IMG/VR virus record: IMGVR_UViG_3300037247_002433 | Coordinates: 1 to 26,659 of that record | From: a virus | Reading direction: 5' to 3' (one strand) | Length of the DNA stretch: 26,659 nucleotides | Shown: positions 20,330-26,659 of the stretch, one piece after another | How positions within the stretch are numbered: position 1 is the stretch's first letter | Layout of the letters: the number at the start of each line of letters is the position of its first letter | Notes under the pieces: model-generated | What the model saw: the letters and a program-made list of their open reading frames with translations, nothing else | Databases searched by the model: none | What the model was told of the DNA's origin: nothing | Program-made: the position numbers and the translations under genes

Positions 20330-20721
20330 GAATATTTGGTGGTGGAAGTCGCCAGCAAGTAAGAGTTCCAGAACCAGAGGAAGATTTAACACAAATCGAC
20401 CCTAATCGTGCCGCACAATTAAGAGAAGCTGCTAAAAGACGGCAAGCTATTTTTGCTCGAAGAGGTAGAAGTTCTTTAAGAACAGATTTACCAGGGAGAG
20501 TATTTGATCCTTCACAAGTTAATAATACAACTGTTCCAACACCACCTAAACCAAAACCAAAAAAAGTTAAAAAGGTAGAAACTGCATTACAAAAACTTAA
20601 AAGAGTGCGAGGTGTATTTGGGGGCGAACAGGGAGGCGGAAGTTCACAAGCGGAAAGAGCCGAAGCGCGCAGCAATGTTCGTGGCACTGGTGACGGCTTT
20701 GGAGTTGGAGGAGATTTTTAA
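20314..20721 (+). CDS. Small virion-region protein with RRGRSSL motif
   Basis: This 135-residue protein lies upstream of the portal. It has a Gly-rich start (MGNPLGIFGGGSRQQ), a helix leading to RRQAIFARRGRSSLRTDLPG, a Pro/Lys linker (PPKPKPKKVKKVE) and a Gly/Ser-rich end. The R-R-G-R-[AS] pattern after an Ala/Lys-rich helix is common in small unnamed proteins of the head-gene region of podoviruses, as I recall. It is probably a virion or assembly accessory, but no function is established. The ATG has agaggtgataataa upstream and overlaps the GNAT-like stop. The TAA overlaps the next ATG (TAATG). Confidence 0.7.
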   Translation: MGNPLGIFGGGSRQQVRVPEPEEDLTQIDPNRAAQLREAAKRRQAIFARRGRSSLRTDLPGRVFDPSQVNNTTVPTPPKPKPKKVKKVETALQKLKRVRGVFGGEQGGGSSQAERAEARSNVRGTGDGFGVGGDF

Positions 20722-20942
20722 TGGTAAAATCAAAAAAGAAAAATATAATACCCCGATCATCAGAAGCATTAGGCTTAAAAGCTGAAAAAAGACGAATAAG
20801 AATCTCGGTATTCGGCGGTTCACCAACCACCAATGCTGGATCAAGAACCCATCACGGTCGTATTTTTAATAAAAAAATCAAAGAAGATAAAGAATCAAAA
20901 GAAAGAAAAAATATTCCTATTTTTAAAGGAAAAGATGAATAA
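20721..20942 (+). CDS. Small basic protein upstream of portal
   Basis: This 73-residue protein is very basic (MVKSKKKNIIPRSSEALGLK, then RRIRISVFGGS, and a Lys/Glu-rich C-terminal third). It is linked by overlapping stop and start codons to both neighbours and has a very strong ribosome binding site (ggaggagat). The charge suggests contact with DNA or with an acidic virion partner. No zinc, nuclease or membrane motif is visible. The neighbours imply a head or packaging role, but this is context only. Confidence 0.7.
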   Translation: MVKSKKKNIIPRSSEALGLKAEKRRIRISVFGGSPTTNAGSRTHHGRIFNKKIKEDKESKERKNIPIFKGKDE

Positions 20943-22504
20943 TGACAAACATAAAACACCGATATGATGCTATGACTCCAGATAGGAATCAATTCCTTCA
21001 ACGAGCAAGACATAATGCAATGTTAACTATCCCTAGTTTAATGCCACTCGAAGGCCACGATCAAAAGTCGCATTTATATGAACCTTATAATGGTTTAGGT
21101 TCAAGAGCGATTATATCATTGTCATCACGATTGACACTGGCTTTAATCCCTGCTGGTAGACCGCATTTAAGACTTGATATTCCACCAAAAATGTTATTTG
21201 AGATGAAAGGTGAAGTTCCAACAAAAGTAAGTCAAGACCTTGCTAAATCAGAAAAGATTATCCAAGCAGAAGTTGAAAGAGCAAATTGGCGTGGAGCTAC
21301 CTTGGTTACTATGCAACAACTTATAGTTGCGGGTTCAGCGATAGAGATAATGTTAGATGATAATACAATCAGAACAATTAGATTAGATCAGTTTGTATGG
21401 CGAAGAGACCACAAGGGTAGAGTTATTGAATGTGTAATAAAAGAATTATTTGATGTTGATAACCCACCAGAAGGGGTAAAAATACCAAAGAATAGTGTAA
21501 AACCTACCGATATGAGCGATTCTAAACAATTTGAGTCTGAACTATACACTTATATCAAAATGAAAAATGTAAAAGGTAAGAAGACATATGAAATAACAAG
21601 AGAAACCGGTGATGGTATATCTGTACCAAGTAAAGAAAAATTTGATATTGAAGATTTACCATATCTGTTTTTGCGTTGGAGTATTACACCCGGCGAAGAT
21701 TACGGTCGAGCTAAAGTAGAAGAAACTATTGCTGATTTTAGATCGCTTGACGCTTTAGAAAAAGCAAGTTTAGATTATGCTGCTATGGCTGCTAAAAACT
21801 TTATAATGATTAAACCTGGAGCTTCTGCTAATCAAATAAGAAACAAAATAACCAGAATGAATAATGGTGATCCGATATTAGGTGATCCAGAATCAGTCCA
21901 ATTCAAATCGTTTACAAATGTTACTGGATATCAAATTATATCTGAACAAATTTCAAGATTAACAAATAGCATTAGCCAAGCATTCTTATTACTTGGAGGA
22001 GCACAAAGAGACGCTGAAAGAGTTACAGCAGTTGAAATTGAAAGAGATATTCAAGAATTAGAATCCACTTTGGGTGGAGTATATTCTACATTAAGTCTTG
22101 AATTGCTTGAAAGAAGAACTGAACTTTTGATAGAATCTATGAAAGAACAAGGTTCTTTCCCAGATATAGAAAAAGATGCTCTACAAGCAACTATTTTAAC
22201 TGGTCTTGAAAGTCTTAGCCGAGAAAGAGATGTTGGCAGAGGTGTCCAGGCAGCACAAATTATCAATCAATTTGGTCCCGCTGGTGCAGCAGTCATAAAA
22301 ATGGACGTTATACTAAATAAGATAATGGTTGGACTTGGATTCCCTGATGCTATAAAAGATGAAGAACAGATAAAACAAGAGAATCAACAAAGACAAGATG
22401 AACAATTAACACAGCAAGCAACCGGACCAGCTATAAATGCTGCTGCTAAAATTGCTGGTAATGTTGATCCAGCCCAATTAGAGCAAATGGCTCAACAACT
22501 ATAA
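20942..22504 (+). CDS. Portal protein / head-tail connector (T7 gp8-like)
   Basis: This 520-residue protein forms the dodecameric ring through which DNA enters and leaves the head. Typical blocks are RYDAMTPDRNQFLQRAR at the start, LTIPSLMPLEG and EPYNGLGSRAIISLSSRL at about 28-67, then LTLALIPAGRPHLRLDIP. YLFLRWSITPGEDYGRAKVEE follows in the middle (in two pieces), with RLTNSISQAFLL and the helix ERVTAVEIERDIQELE later. Length is close to T7 gp8 (536). The C-terminus is Gln-rich. The ATG follows aaaggaaaagatgaata. It is the anchor gene of the unit begun at 19645 and is followed by small genes and the scaffold. Confidence 0.95.
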   Translation: MTNIKHRYDAMTPDRNQFLQRARHNAMLTIPSLMPLEGHDQKSHLYEPYNGLGSRAIISLSSRLTLALIPAGRPHLRLDIPPKMLFEMKGEVPTKVSQDLAKSEKIIQAEVERANWRGATLVTMQQLIVAGSAIEIMLDDNTIRTIRLDQFVWRRDHKGRVIECVIKELFDVDNPPEGVKIPKNSVKPTDMSDSKQFESELYTYIKMKNVKGKKTYEITRETGDGISVPSKEKFDIEDLPYLFLRWSITPGEDYGRAKVEETIADFRSLDALEKASLDYAAMAAKNFIMIKPGASANQIRNKITRMNNGDPILGDPESVQFKSFTNVTGYQIISEQISRLTNSISQAFLLLGGAQRDAERVTAVEIERDIQELESTLGGVYSTLSLELLERRTELLIESMKEQGSFPDIEKDALQATILTGLESLSRERDVGRGVQAAQIINQFGPAGAAVIKMDVILNKIMVGLGFPDAIKDEEQIKQENQQRQDEQLTQQATGPAINAAAKIAGNVDPAQLEQMAQQL

Positions 22505-22521
22505 GGATAAGGAGATAAAAA

Positions 22522-22743
22522 ATGGCTGATGGAGAAATAACAATAAGTAACCAAAGTTATAAAGGCGACGGTTTTGAAGGAAATGATACAGTTATCACAA
22601 AAGATAATATTGTGGCAAGCAAAATTCGTTATAAAGCAATGATGGATTATCAAGAAGGAAAAGCTACGCCAGATCAAGTAGCATTATTGGAAGAGGGCGA
22701 CCGTATATTACAGGAAGCAATGGCTAATAGAAATAAAAATTAA
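22522..22743 (+). CDS. Small acidic protein after portal
   Basis: This 73-residue protein begins MADGEITISNQSYKGDGFE and contains a helical second half (KIRYKAMMDYQEGKATPDQV, then LLEEGDRILQEAM). The ATG has an excellent ribosome binding site (ataaggagataaaaa), and spacing to both neighbours is tight. Small acidic proteins sit between portal and scaffold in several podoviruses, but I cannot assign this one to a family. It could be an assembly cofactor. No membrane segment or cysteine is present. Confidence 0.72.
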   Translation: MADGEITISNQSYKGDGFEGNDTVITKDNIVASKIRYKAMMDYQEGKATPDQVALLEEGDRILQEAMANRNKN

Positions 22744-22769
22744 CAATTTAAATATCAGGAGATATTAAA

Positions 22770-23006
22770 ATGCCAATAGTTAATATGAGTGAATACGAAG
22801 TTCACATATATTCTATTTTTGGGAAATTTAAACAAATGATGAATTGGTGTCTATCTAATAATATAAATGTAGATTATAGAGGAATTTATAAAGAAAAAGA
22901 ATCATCAATGGGTAAAGAATATAAAAGAATTTTTACAGGAACAGCCTTTATTTTTGAGAGTGAAACAGACGCAATGGCTTTCAAATTAATGTGGGGCGGA
23001 GAATAA
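22770..23006 (+). CDS. Small protein with DAMAFKLMW tail in the head operon
   Basis: This 78-residue protein ends FESETDAMAFKLMWGGE, the only rightward member of the six-fold tail family, so the tail is used in both the replication/early arm and the virion arm. It starts MPIVNMSE, nearly the same as MPTVNMSE of the unrelated protein at 2362-2574, so it shares a head with one small protein and a tail with others. The middle has aromatic residues and Lys-rich turns. The ribosome binding site is caggagatattaaa, identical to that of the scaffold downstream. Function is unknown; sitting between portal and scaffold suggests a late role. Confidence 0.75.
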   Translation: MPIVNMSEYEVHIYSIFGKFKQMMNWCLSNNINVDYRGIYKEKESSMGKEYKRIFTGTAFIFESETDAMAFKLMWGGE

Positions 23007-23034
23007 TATAACAAACATATCAGGAGATATTAAA

Positions 23035-23880
23035 ATGACAGAAAAAAATATAGAAGTTAAGGTTGAAGATAATAAAAGTCAATCTGCAACTTTTACACAA
23101 ACAGTAGAAGAAGTAAAAGAAGGTCTTGCTGCGGCAAAGAAAGAAGAATCTGCAAAGGATTTGGATGTTGATCAAGCTTCTTATGACAAATACTACAAAA
23201 ACGGAAAAATGGATTGGGCTTCCTTTGGGAAAGAACAAGCCTTCAAACAAAAAAATACCAAAAAAGAAGAATCCACAGAAGATACGAAAGCAGAAGAAAT
23301 TGAGACTCTTAATAATGTAGAGAAAGTTATTGAAGATGCAGGTTTGAATTTTGACGATATGTCTGATTCTATTGTTAAAAGTGGTAATATTGAAGATAAA
23401 GATCGAAAGTCTCTTATTGATAGTGGTATCCCTGGTGATATAATAGATACTTATATTAAGCTTTTACATAAAGAAACGGCTGATCATATCGGTCAGATTG
23501 AAAAAGCTTTGGGTGGCAAAGAAAATTTCACACAAGTGTTTGAAGCACTTCAAGAAAAAGCCACACAAAAACAAAGAGATACTATAGATGGTTTGATGTT
23601 TGAAGCAAAAACTTTTAATGCTGGTATTAATTTAGCATTAGAACTTGCTGGTTTATCAGCACCAGAATCCGCAAAAGAAGAAAAAACTTCTATAAACACA
23701 TTGAATAAGACGGCACCTTCGAGTTCTGGTGTTAAGGGATTTAATAGTATGGAAGAACAAACTTTGGCTATGCGTGATCCAAAATATAAAAAAGACGCTG
23801 CTTATAGAAAAGAAGTAGAGAAAAGAGTAGGTGCGAGCACTTATAATACAAATGTTAGACTTCATAGTTCTGGACTGTAA
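23035..23880 (+). CDS. Scaffolding / capsid assembly protein (T7 gp9-like)
   Basis: This 281-residue protein is highly charged with no Cys and mostly helical, as scaffolds are. The N-terminal 100 residues are acidic and repetitive in Lys/Glu. The centre has [20 protein letters not shown] and [18 protein letters not shown], the gp9-type pair of helices. The C-terminus has [20 protein letters not shown] and [14 protein letters not shown], the capsid-binding block I recognise from T7-like phages. It guides capsid assembly inside the prohead and leaves before packaging. The ATG has caggagatattaaa upstream. It follows the portal by two small genes, while the capsid itself is 4 kb upstream. Confidence 0.9.
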   Translation: MTEKNIEVKVEDNKSQSATFTQTVEEVKEGLAAAKKEESAKDLDVDQASYDKYYKNGKMDWASFGKEQAFKQKNTKKEESTEDTKAEEIETLNNVEKVIEDAGLNFDDMSDSIVKSGNIEDKDRKSLIDSGIPGDIIDTYIKLLHKETADHIGQIEKALGGKENFTQVFEALQEKATQKQRDTIDGLMFEAKTFNAGINLALELAGLSAPESAKEEKTSINTLNKTAPSSSGVKGFNSMEEQTLAMRDPKYKKDAAYRKEVEKRVGASTYNTNVRLHSSGL

Positions 23881-23881
23881 G

Positions 23882-24124
23882 ATGGTTAGTGTTCAAGACG
23901 TCTTTCTAAAACATATTCAAACAAATAAATTACCTGTTACGATATTTCTTATGAATGGTGTTAAATTACAAGGAATCCTGCCATGGTTTGATGATTTTTC
24001 GGTGTTATTGTTACGAGACGCACATTCGCAATTAATTTACAAACACGCAATATGTTCGGTGGCAACAACAACCCCAAGACCATTGTTTGAGCAAGTTCTT
24101 ATAGAAGCCGTTAAAAACGACTGA
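23882..24124 (+). CDS. hfq: Hfq-family RNA chaperone
   Basis: This 80-residue protein starts at ATG 23882, just after the scaffold stop. [24 protein letters not shown] and [20 protein letters not shown] match the Sm1 and Sm2 motifs of Hfq in order. Aligned with E. coli Hfq, Q5 (Q8), K28 (K31), F39 (F42) and K54-H55 (K56-H57) are kept, so both the U-binding proximal pore and the distal face look functional. F22 replaces Y25, and the rim arginines 16, 17 and 19 become Q, T and K. RD-x-HSQL-[IV]-YKHAI and TIFL-x-NGVKL are typical of alphaproteobacterial Hfq. It presumably forms a hexamer that pairs RNAs or competes with host Hfq. An upstream in-frame start inside the scaffold is unlikely. Confidence 0.88.
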   Translation: MVSVQDVFLKHIQTNKLPVTIFLMNGVKLQGILPWFDDFSVLLLRDAHSQLIYKHAICSVATTTPRPLFEQVLIEAVKND

Positions 24125-24136
24125 TGTAATTAAATT

Positions 24137-24144
24137 TATAAATA
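24137..24144 (+). promoter_or_regulatory. Late promoter box TATAAATA
   Basis: The exact octamer lies in the 17-base block TAAATTTATAAATAGAA shared with the capsid promoter. Transcription would start near 24150, about 70 nt before the ATG at 24221. Confidence 0.65.
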
Positions 24145-24220
24145 GAAGTGTCAAACAGTAAGAAGACATAGTAGAAGTCCACATTGATTAAACATAAACA
24201 ATATAAAAGGAATTTTTATT

Positions 24221-24847
24221 ATGGGATTATACAAAACTACAACCGATTTAGACGGTTCTGCCCTTTTAGTAAGAGGCGGTAATGCAGTTCAATCAGGTAC
24301 TGCTACAGAAAACCAAGCTTATACTGGTGAATTAGGCGAACTAACATATGATACTACTAATGATAGATTGGTGGTTCATGATGGTTCTACAGCAGGCGGG
24401 CACGCAGATAGTGCAGGCACTATTTTAAGTATTGCTGATGGTACAAATACATTATCTTTAACAGCGCTGGTACACGCAAATAGAACTTTAGTGGTTCTTG
24501 ATGCTTCACTCGCTGTCACACTACCAGAAGCCACAGGCACTGGTAATGTTTACAAAGTTGTTCAAGGTATTGCTGCTACAGCATCTACATTTGTGACTGC
24601 TGATACAGCCAACGCTGGTTTTTATGGAAGTATTCATGGCGTCGATACCGATGCTCCTACTACTTTATATGAATGGGCAGCTACTCCTGGTACATCAGAT
24701 ACAATCACCTTTAATGGTGTTGCTACTGGTGGTAAGATTTATGACTGGGTTGAGTTCATCGATGTTGCAACTGATTCTTGGTTGCTTGATGGTTGGATTT
24801 CCCAATCTGGTGGTTCAGAAGCTACTCCATTAAGCTCCGCAGCTTAA
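24221..24847 (+). CDS. Tropism-determinant-like / decoration protein A
   Basis: This 208-residue protein has an N-terminal module with MGLYKTTTDLDGSALLVRGG and ELTYDTTNDRLVVHDGSTAGG (residues 39-59). The E-L-x-YDT...RL-x-V-x-DGSTAGG pattern is the head of phage adhesins such as the major tropism determinant. The rest is rich in Thr, Ala and Gly with alternating hydrophobics (beta-structure) and ends in WLLDGWISQSGG. Codon use and its strong promoter suggest high expression. It may be a head decoration, fibre-like or tail-spike component. The upstream sequence aggaatttttattATGGGATTA is repeated exactly before the next gene, a paralog. Confidence 0.7.
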   Translation: MGLYKTTTDLDGSALLVRGGNAVQSGTATENQAYTGELGELTYDTTNDRLVVHDGSTAGGHADSAGTILSIADGTNTLSLTALVHANRTLVVLDASLAVTLPEATGTGNVYKVVQGIAATASTFVTADTANAGFYGSIHGVDTDAPTTLYEWAATPGTSDTITFNGVATGGKIYDWVEFIDVATDSWLLDGWISQSGGSEATPLSSAA

Positions 24848-24870
24848 GTCAGAATAAAACAAATTAGAAA

Positions 24871-24902
24871 CCCTTGCTGCTTTATAGTAGCGAGGGCTTT
24901 TT
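24871..24902 (+). terminator. Intrinsic terminator between paralogs
   Basis: CCCTTGCTGCT (24871-24881) pairs with AGTAGCGAGGG (24886-24896) over 11 bp with two G-T pairs and a 4-nt loop, followed by CTTTTT. It lies just 20 nt before the next ATG, so it probably reduces rather than stops readthrough. Confidence 0.75.
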
Positions 24903-24921
24903 AAAAAAAGGAATTTTTATT

Positions 24922-25674
24922 ATGGGATTAAATAATACTACAACTGATTTAGATGGTTCTTCTGTTATTAAAAGAATAGGTAAAGCAGTTCAAACGGGCA
25001 CAAGTGCTCAACATTCATCGTATACTGGTGAACTTGGTGAAATAACAATGGATACTACAGATAGTAGACTTGTTCTTCATGATGGTTCTACTGCTGGTGG
25101 TGCTCCTGTTGCCAAAGAATCAGAAAACTCAACAAACACCACCAATATTTCTACCAATACTACTAATATTGCCACCAATGTTACGAATATTTCTACTAAT
25201 GCTACAGCGATTACTAATAATGATCCTGTTGGTGGTGAATTCACTTATGCTGCTGGACTTGCTACAGTTGCTTCTGGTGGAACAGCCGTGAAGGTTGTTG
25301 CTGTAACGACTCCAAAAGGCGACGCAAATGGCATTACTGTTGGAAACGATAACACAATGACTGCTACTTTTACCGGTACAAAGTTATTAAATGTTAAGGG
25401 GCGGTTTGATGTCGATGTTGCTACTGGAACAGACAATCTTACTTTGCATATCTATGTAGATGGTGCTTCTGTTTTTGAAACTGCTGCCCAATCTGTTACT
25501 GCTGCCTCACAAGTTCAATATGAAATTGATGTATTGCTTGATGTTGCTAATGGTGATACTATTGAGTTATATGCTGAAAATGAAGACACAACTGAAAACG
25601 TCGATACTATTGCTTATTCGGATAGATTAGATATTGTTGGCAGTCATGGTTGGTTGCGTGTAACTGGTGCCTAA
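24922..25674 (+). CDS. Tropism-determinant-like / decoration protein B
   Basis: The start is ATG 24922, because MGLNNTTTDLDGS then aligns with the preceding paralog and has the same leader (aaaggaatttttatt); an earlier in-frame ATG lies in the terminator. The 250-residue product repeats the ELGEITMDTTDSRLVLHDGS module. It then has a run of NTTNI and NVTNI repeats (STNTTNIATNVTNISTN, about residues 78-95), which should form a short trimeric coiled coil. A beta-rich jelly-roll-like C-terminal domain follows (VKVVAVTTPKGDANGITVG; LHIYVDGASVFETAAQS; GDTIELYAENEDT). Anchor, coiled coil and globular tip describe a trimeric short fibre or head fibre. The bound partner is unknown. Confidence 0.72.
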   Translation: MGLNNTTTDLDGSSVIKRIGKAVQTGTSAQHSSYTGELGEITMDTTDSRLVLHDGSTAGGAPVAKESENSTNTTNISTNTTNIATNVTNISTNATAITNNDPVGGEFTYAAGLATVASGGTAVKVVAVTTPKGDANGITVGNDNTMTATFTGTKLLNVKGRFDVDVATGTDNLTLHIYVDGASVFETAAQSVTAASQVQYEIDVLLDVANGDTIELYAENEDTTENVDTIAYSDRLDIVGSHGWLRVTGA

Positions 25675-25725
25675 TAGCGCTACTGAGAACATCGCTGTTG
25701 GCACAGGCTAATAAAAAAGTATTTT

Positions 25726-25763
25726 AAACCCTCCTCTTCGTTGACTACGAAGGAGGGTTTTTT
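25726..25763 (+). terminator. Intrinsic terminator fused to next promoter
   Basis: AAACCCTCCT (25726-25735) pairs perfectly with AGGAGGGTTT (25751-25760), with an inner TCGT/ACGA helix and a 5-nt loop, followed by TTT. AATAAATA follows at once. Confidence 0.85.
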
Positions 25764-25771
25764 AATAAATA
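25764..25771 (+). promoter_or_regulatory. Late promoter box AATAAATA before the tRNA-like element
   Basis: AATAAATAGAA predicts a start near 25777, 4 nt before the first base of the tRNA/tmRNA-like fold. Terminator and promoter are contiguous. Confidence 0.55.
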
Positions 25772-25780
25772 GAATATATT

Positions 25781-25864
25781 GGGGCGCACAAATGGATTTG
25801 CCTGGGGGTTGGGATAGTATCCCGTAAACCCTTCAGTACGTTGGCTCGGAACCAACGCGCTCCA
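25781..25864 (+). ncRNA. tRNA/tmRNA-like structured RNA
   Basis: GGGGCGC (25781-25787) pairs with GCGCTCC (25857-25863) as a 7-bp acceptor-like stem. GTTGG-CTCGGAA-CCAAC (25840-25856) is a 5-bp stem with a 7-nt loop abutting it, exactly the T-arm layout, though T54 and A58 of the usual loop are C and G. After the first stem, tGGATTTGcc resembles the tmRNA D-loop GGATTCGAC. Instead of an anticodon arm there is a long helix (CTGGGGGTT/AACCCTTCAG with a bulge) capped by GGGAT-AGT-ATCCC. No anticodon loop, tag frame or encoded CCA is present. It may be a reduced tmRNA-like RNA, a regulatory leader for 25893-26177 or a relic attachment site. Confidence 0.5.
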
Positions 25865-25892
25865 CTGATAACATAATAACAGGAGATAAGAA

Positions 25893-26177
25893 ATGCGATT
25901 AGTTAATAAAGAAGTCACCAGACAAGGTGATATTATCACAATCAGAGGAGTTTGGTGTGATAGATTCAAACGATACGGCACTGTAGAAATCAAAGAAAAA
26001 ACTATGCACGAAGGCGTTCCAATGCCAACCACTATTATTAGTGGTGATGCTGGTGATGTTTTTAAGACATTATCAAGTTTGGCCGAGATTGCGTGGGGGC
26101 AAGGATGGCGTCCTAAAAATCTAACAGGAACACTTGTTGGTGTTATTGAAAATTATAAAATCCCGGATATTGAATAA
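25893..26177 (+). CDS. Conserved-looking small protein of unknown function
   Basis: This 94-residue protein begins MRLVNKEVTRQGDIITIRG and continues with beta-strand-like segments (GTVEIKEKTMHEGVP) and a helix (DVFKTLSSLAEIAWGQGW), ending in ENYKIPDIE. The ATG follows acaggagataagaa. It is the first gene after the tRNA-like element, so the element forms its 5' leader unless it is processed. Stop and next start overlap (TAATG). The strand-rich start and single helix suggest a small alpha/beta fold. I do not recognise a family, and no catalytic motif is visible. Confidence 0.7.
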   Translation: MRLVNKEVTRQGDIITIRGVWCDRFKRYGTVEIKEKTMHEGVPMPTTIISGDAGDVFKTLSSLAEIAWGQGWRPKNLTGTLVGVIENYKIPDIE

Positions 26178-26659
26178 TGGCTGATATGAAAGTTGGTATT
26201 GGACATCCAGATGATCCTTACAAAGACCAACTGTTAACAGTAGAAGAAGAACAAAGTATAGATGATAAAGGTCGTCGTGTTGTTAATGGTTTAGTATGGA
26301 GTAAAGCAAAAACTGGATTATATTTGGTAATATGCTTATCTCATGGTGATATAAAAAGCAAAAACAAAGTAATAGGAAGAACTAATATAAATTTAGGTGT
26401 ATCTGATTATATTCTTGGTGTTATGACTTCTTATGGTAAACCCTCTTTTAATAAACCCCATGTTGGAGCATGTCTTGAATTACCATCTGATTTAGGCAAA
26501 GACGAACTTAAAAAGAAATATATAACAGAGTGGATTACTAATACCACGGAAGAATGTTTTGGTATAAGTAAAATAAATGTCAAAAAAGAAAGCACTTATC
26601 ATACAGCTATAGCCGTTGTAGACGCTACTGAAAAAGCTATTGTGGCGTCTGGATTATAA
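26177..26659 (+). CDS. Protein of unknown function at the right edge
   Basis: This frame is complete, with 160 codons and a TAA on the last three bases of the window. The product starts MADMKVGIGHPDDPYKDQLL, has an acidic first third, a hydrophobic strand TGLYLVICLSHGD and a Lys-rich centre, and ends with the strand-like YHTAIAVVDATEKAIV. The overlap with the previous stop (TAATG) and a weak cggatatt site suggest coupled translation. No known tail-tube, internal virion or enzyme family is recognised. By position it may be a virion protein, but that is a guess. Confidence 0.65.
   Translation: MADMKVGIGHPDDPYKDQLLTVEEEQSIDDKGRRVVNGLVWSKAKTGLYLVICLSHGDIKSKNKVIGRTNINLGVSDYILGVMTSYGKPSFNKPHVGACLELPSDLGKDELKKKYITEWITNTTEECFGISKINVKKESTYHTAIAVVDATEKAIVASGL

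Noticed and set aside
1-26659. CRISPR arrays, insertion sequences, integrase or lysogeny genes
   Set aside because: No regularly spaced identical repeats with unique spacers, no transposase motifs and no integrase or cI-type repressor were seen.

Overview
This window is part of a tailed double-stranded DNA phage, AT-rich throughout, with T7-type (podovirus-like) virion genes. The evidence is a T7-gp8-like portal, a gp9-like scaffold, a gp10-like capsid, two fibres with the T7 gp17 anchor domain, and a gp19-like large terminase. A phage-borne Hfq whose sequence looks alphaproteobacterial suggests an alphaproteobacterial, possibly marine, host; that host call is inference. No RNA polymerase, DNA polymerase, integrase, endolysin or canonical tRNA is visible here.

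Layout. Positions 10117 down to 1 are read leftwards. They carry two small proteins ending in a shared DA-x-A-F-K-L tail, then a primase-polymerase-like protein and a superfamily 3 helicase, then a small zinc-ribbon protein. A roughly 1.1 kb non-coding region follows (5150-6272) with an iteron array around a perfect DnaA box, probably the replication origin. Beyond it a sigma70-like promoter with a 21-bp palindrome heads an operon of a 43-residue lipoprotein, an AP2-domain protein and two paralogous adenine/cytosine DNA methyltransferases. That operon continues into eleven tiny, mostly overlapping genes of unknown role, several linked by recurring C-terminal peptides. Three of the tiny genes (700-873, 1651-1806, 2024-2185) and the lipoprotein are under 60 codons and were found by reading the sequence directly.

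Positions 10419-26659 are read rightwards: an HNH-like protein and a PD-(D/E)XK nuclease, a small two-span membrane protein, the large terminase, a holin-like protein, two tail fibres, the major capsid protein, a GNAT-like reading frame split by a frameshift, two small proteins, the portal, two small proteins, the scaffold, Hfq, two paralogous proteins with a phage tropism-determinant-like head domain, and two unrecognised genes. The capsid lies upstream of the portal and scaffold, the reverse of T7.

Regulation is the most unusual aspect. The octamer NATAAATA, the late-promoter box of T4-type phages, recurs at operon starts on both strands of this T7-like phage. Several copies sit on the U-tract of an intrinsic terminator, so one unit ends where the next begins. 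Three genes have the box only 5-8 nt before ATG and no ribosome binding site, predicting leaderless mRNAs. One box-terminator pair brackets a possible small RNA of about 70 nt (11694-11764), and another starts just before a tRNA/tmRNA-like fold (25781-25864). Together with the phage Hfq this suggests an RNA-based regulatory layer, which is a hypothesis from sequence alone.
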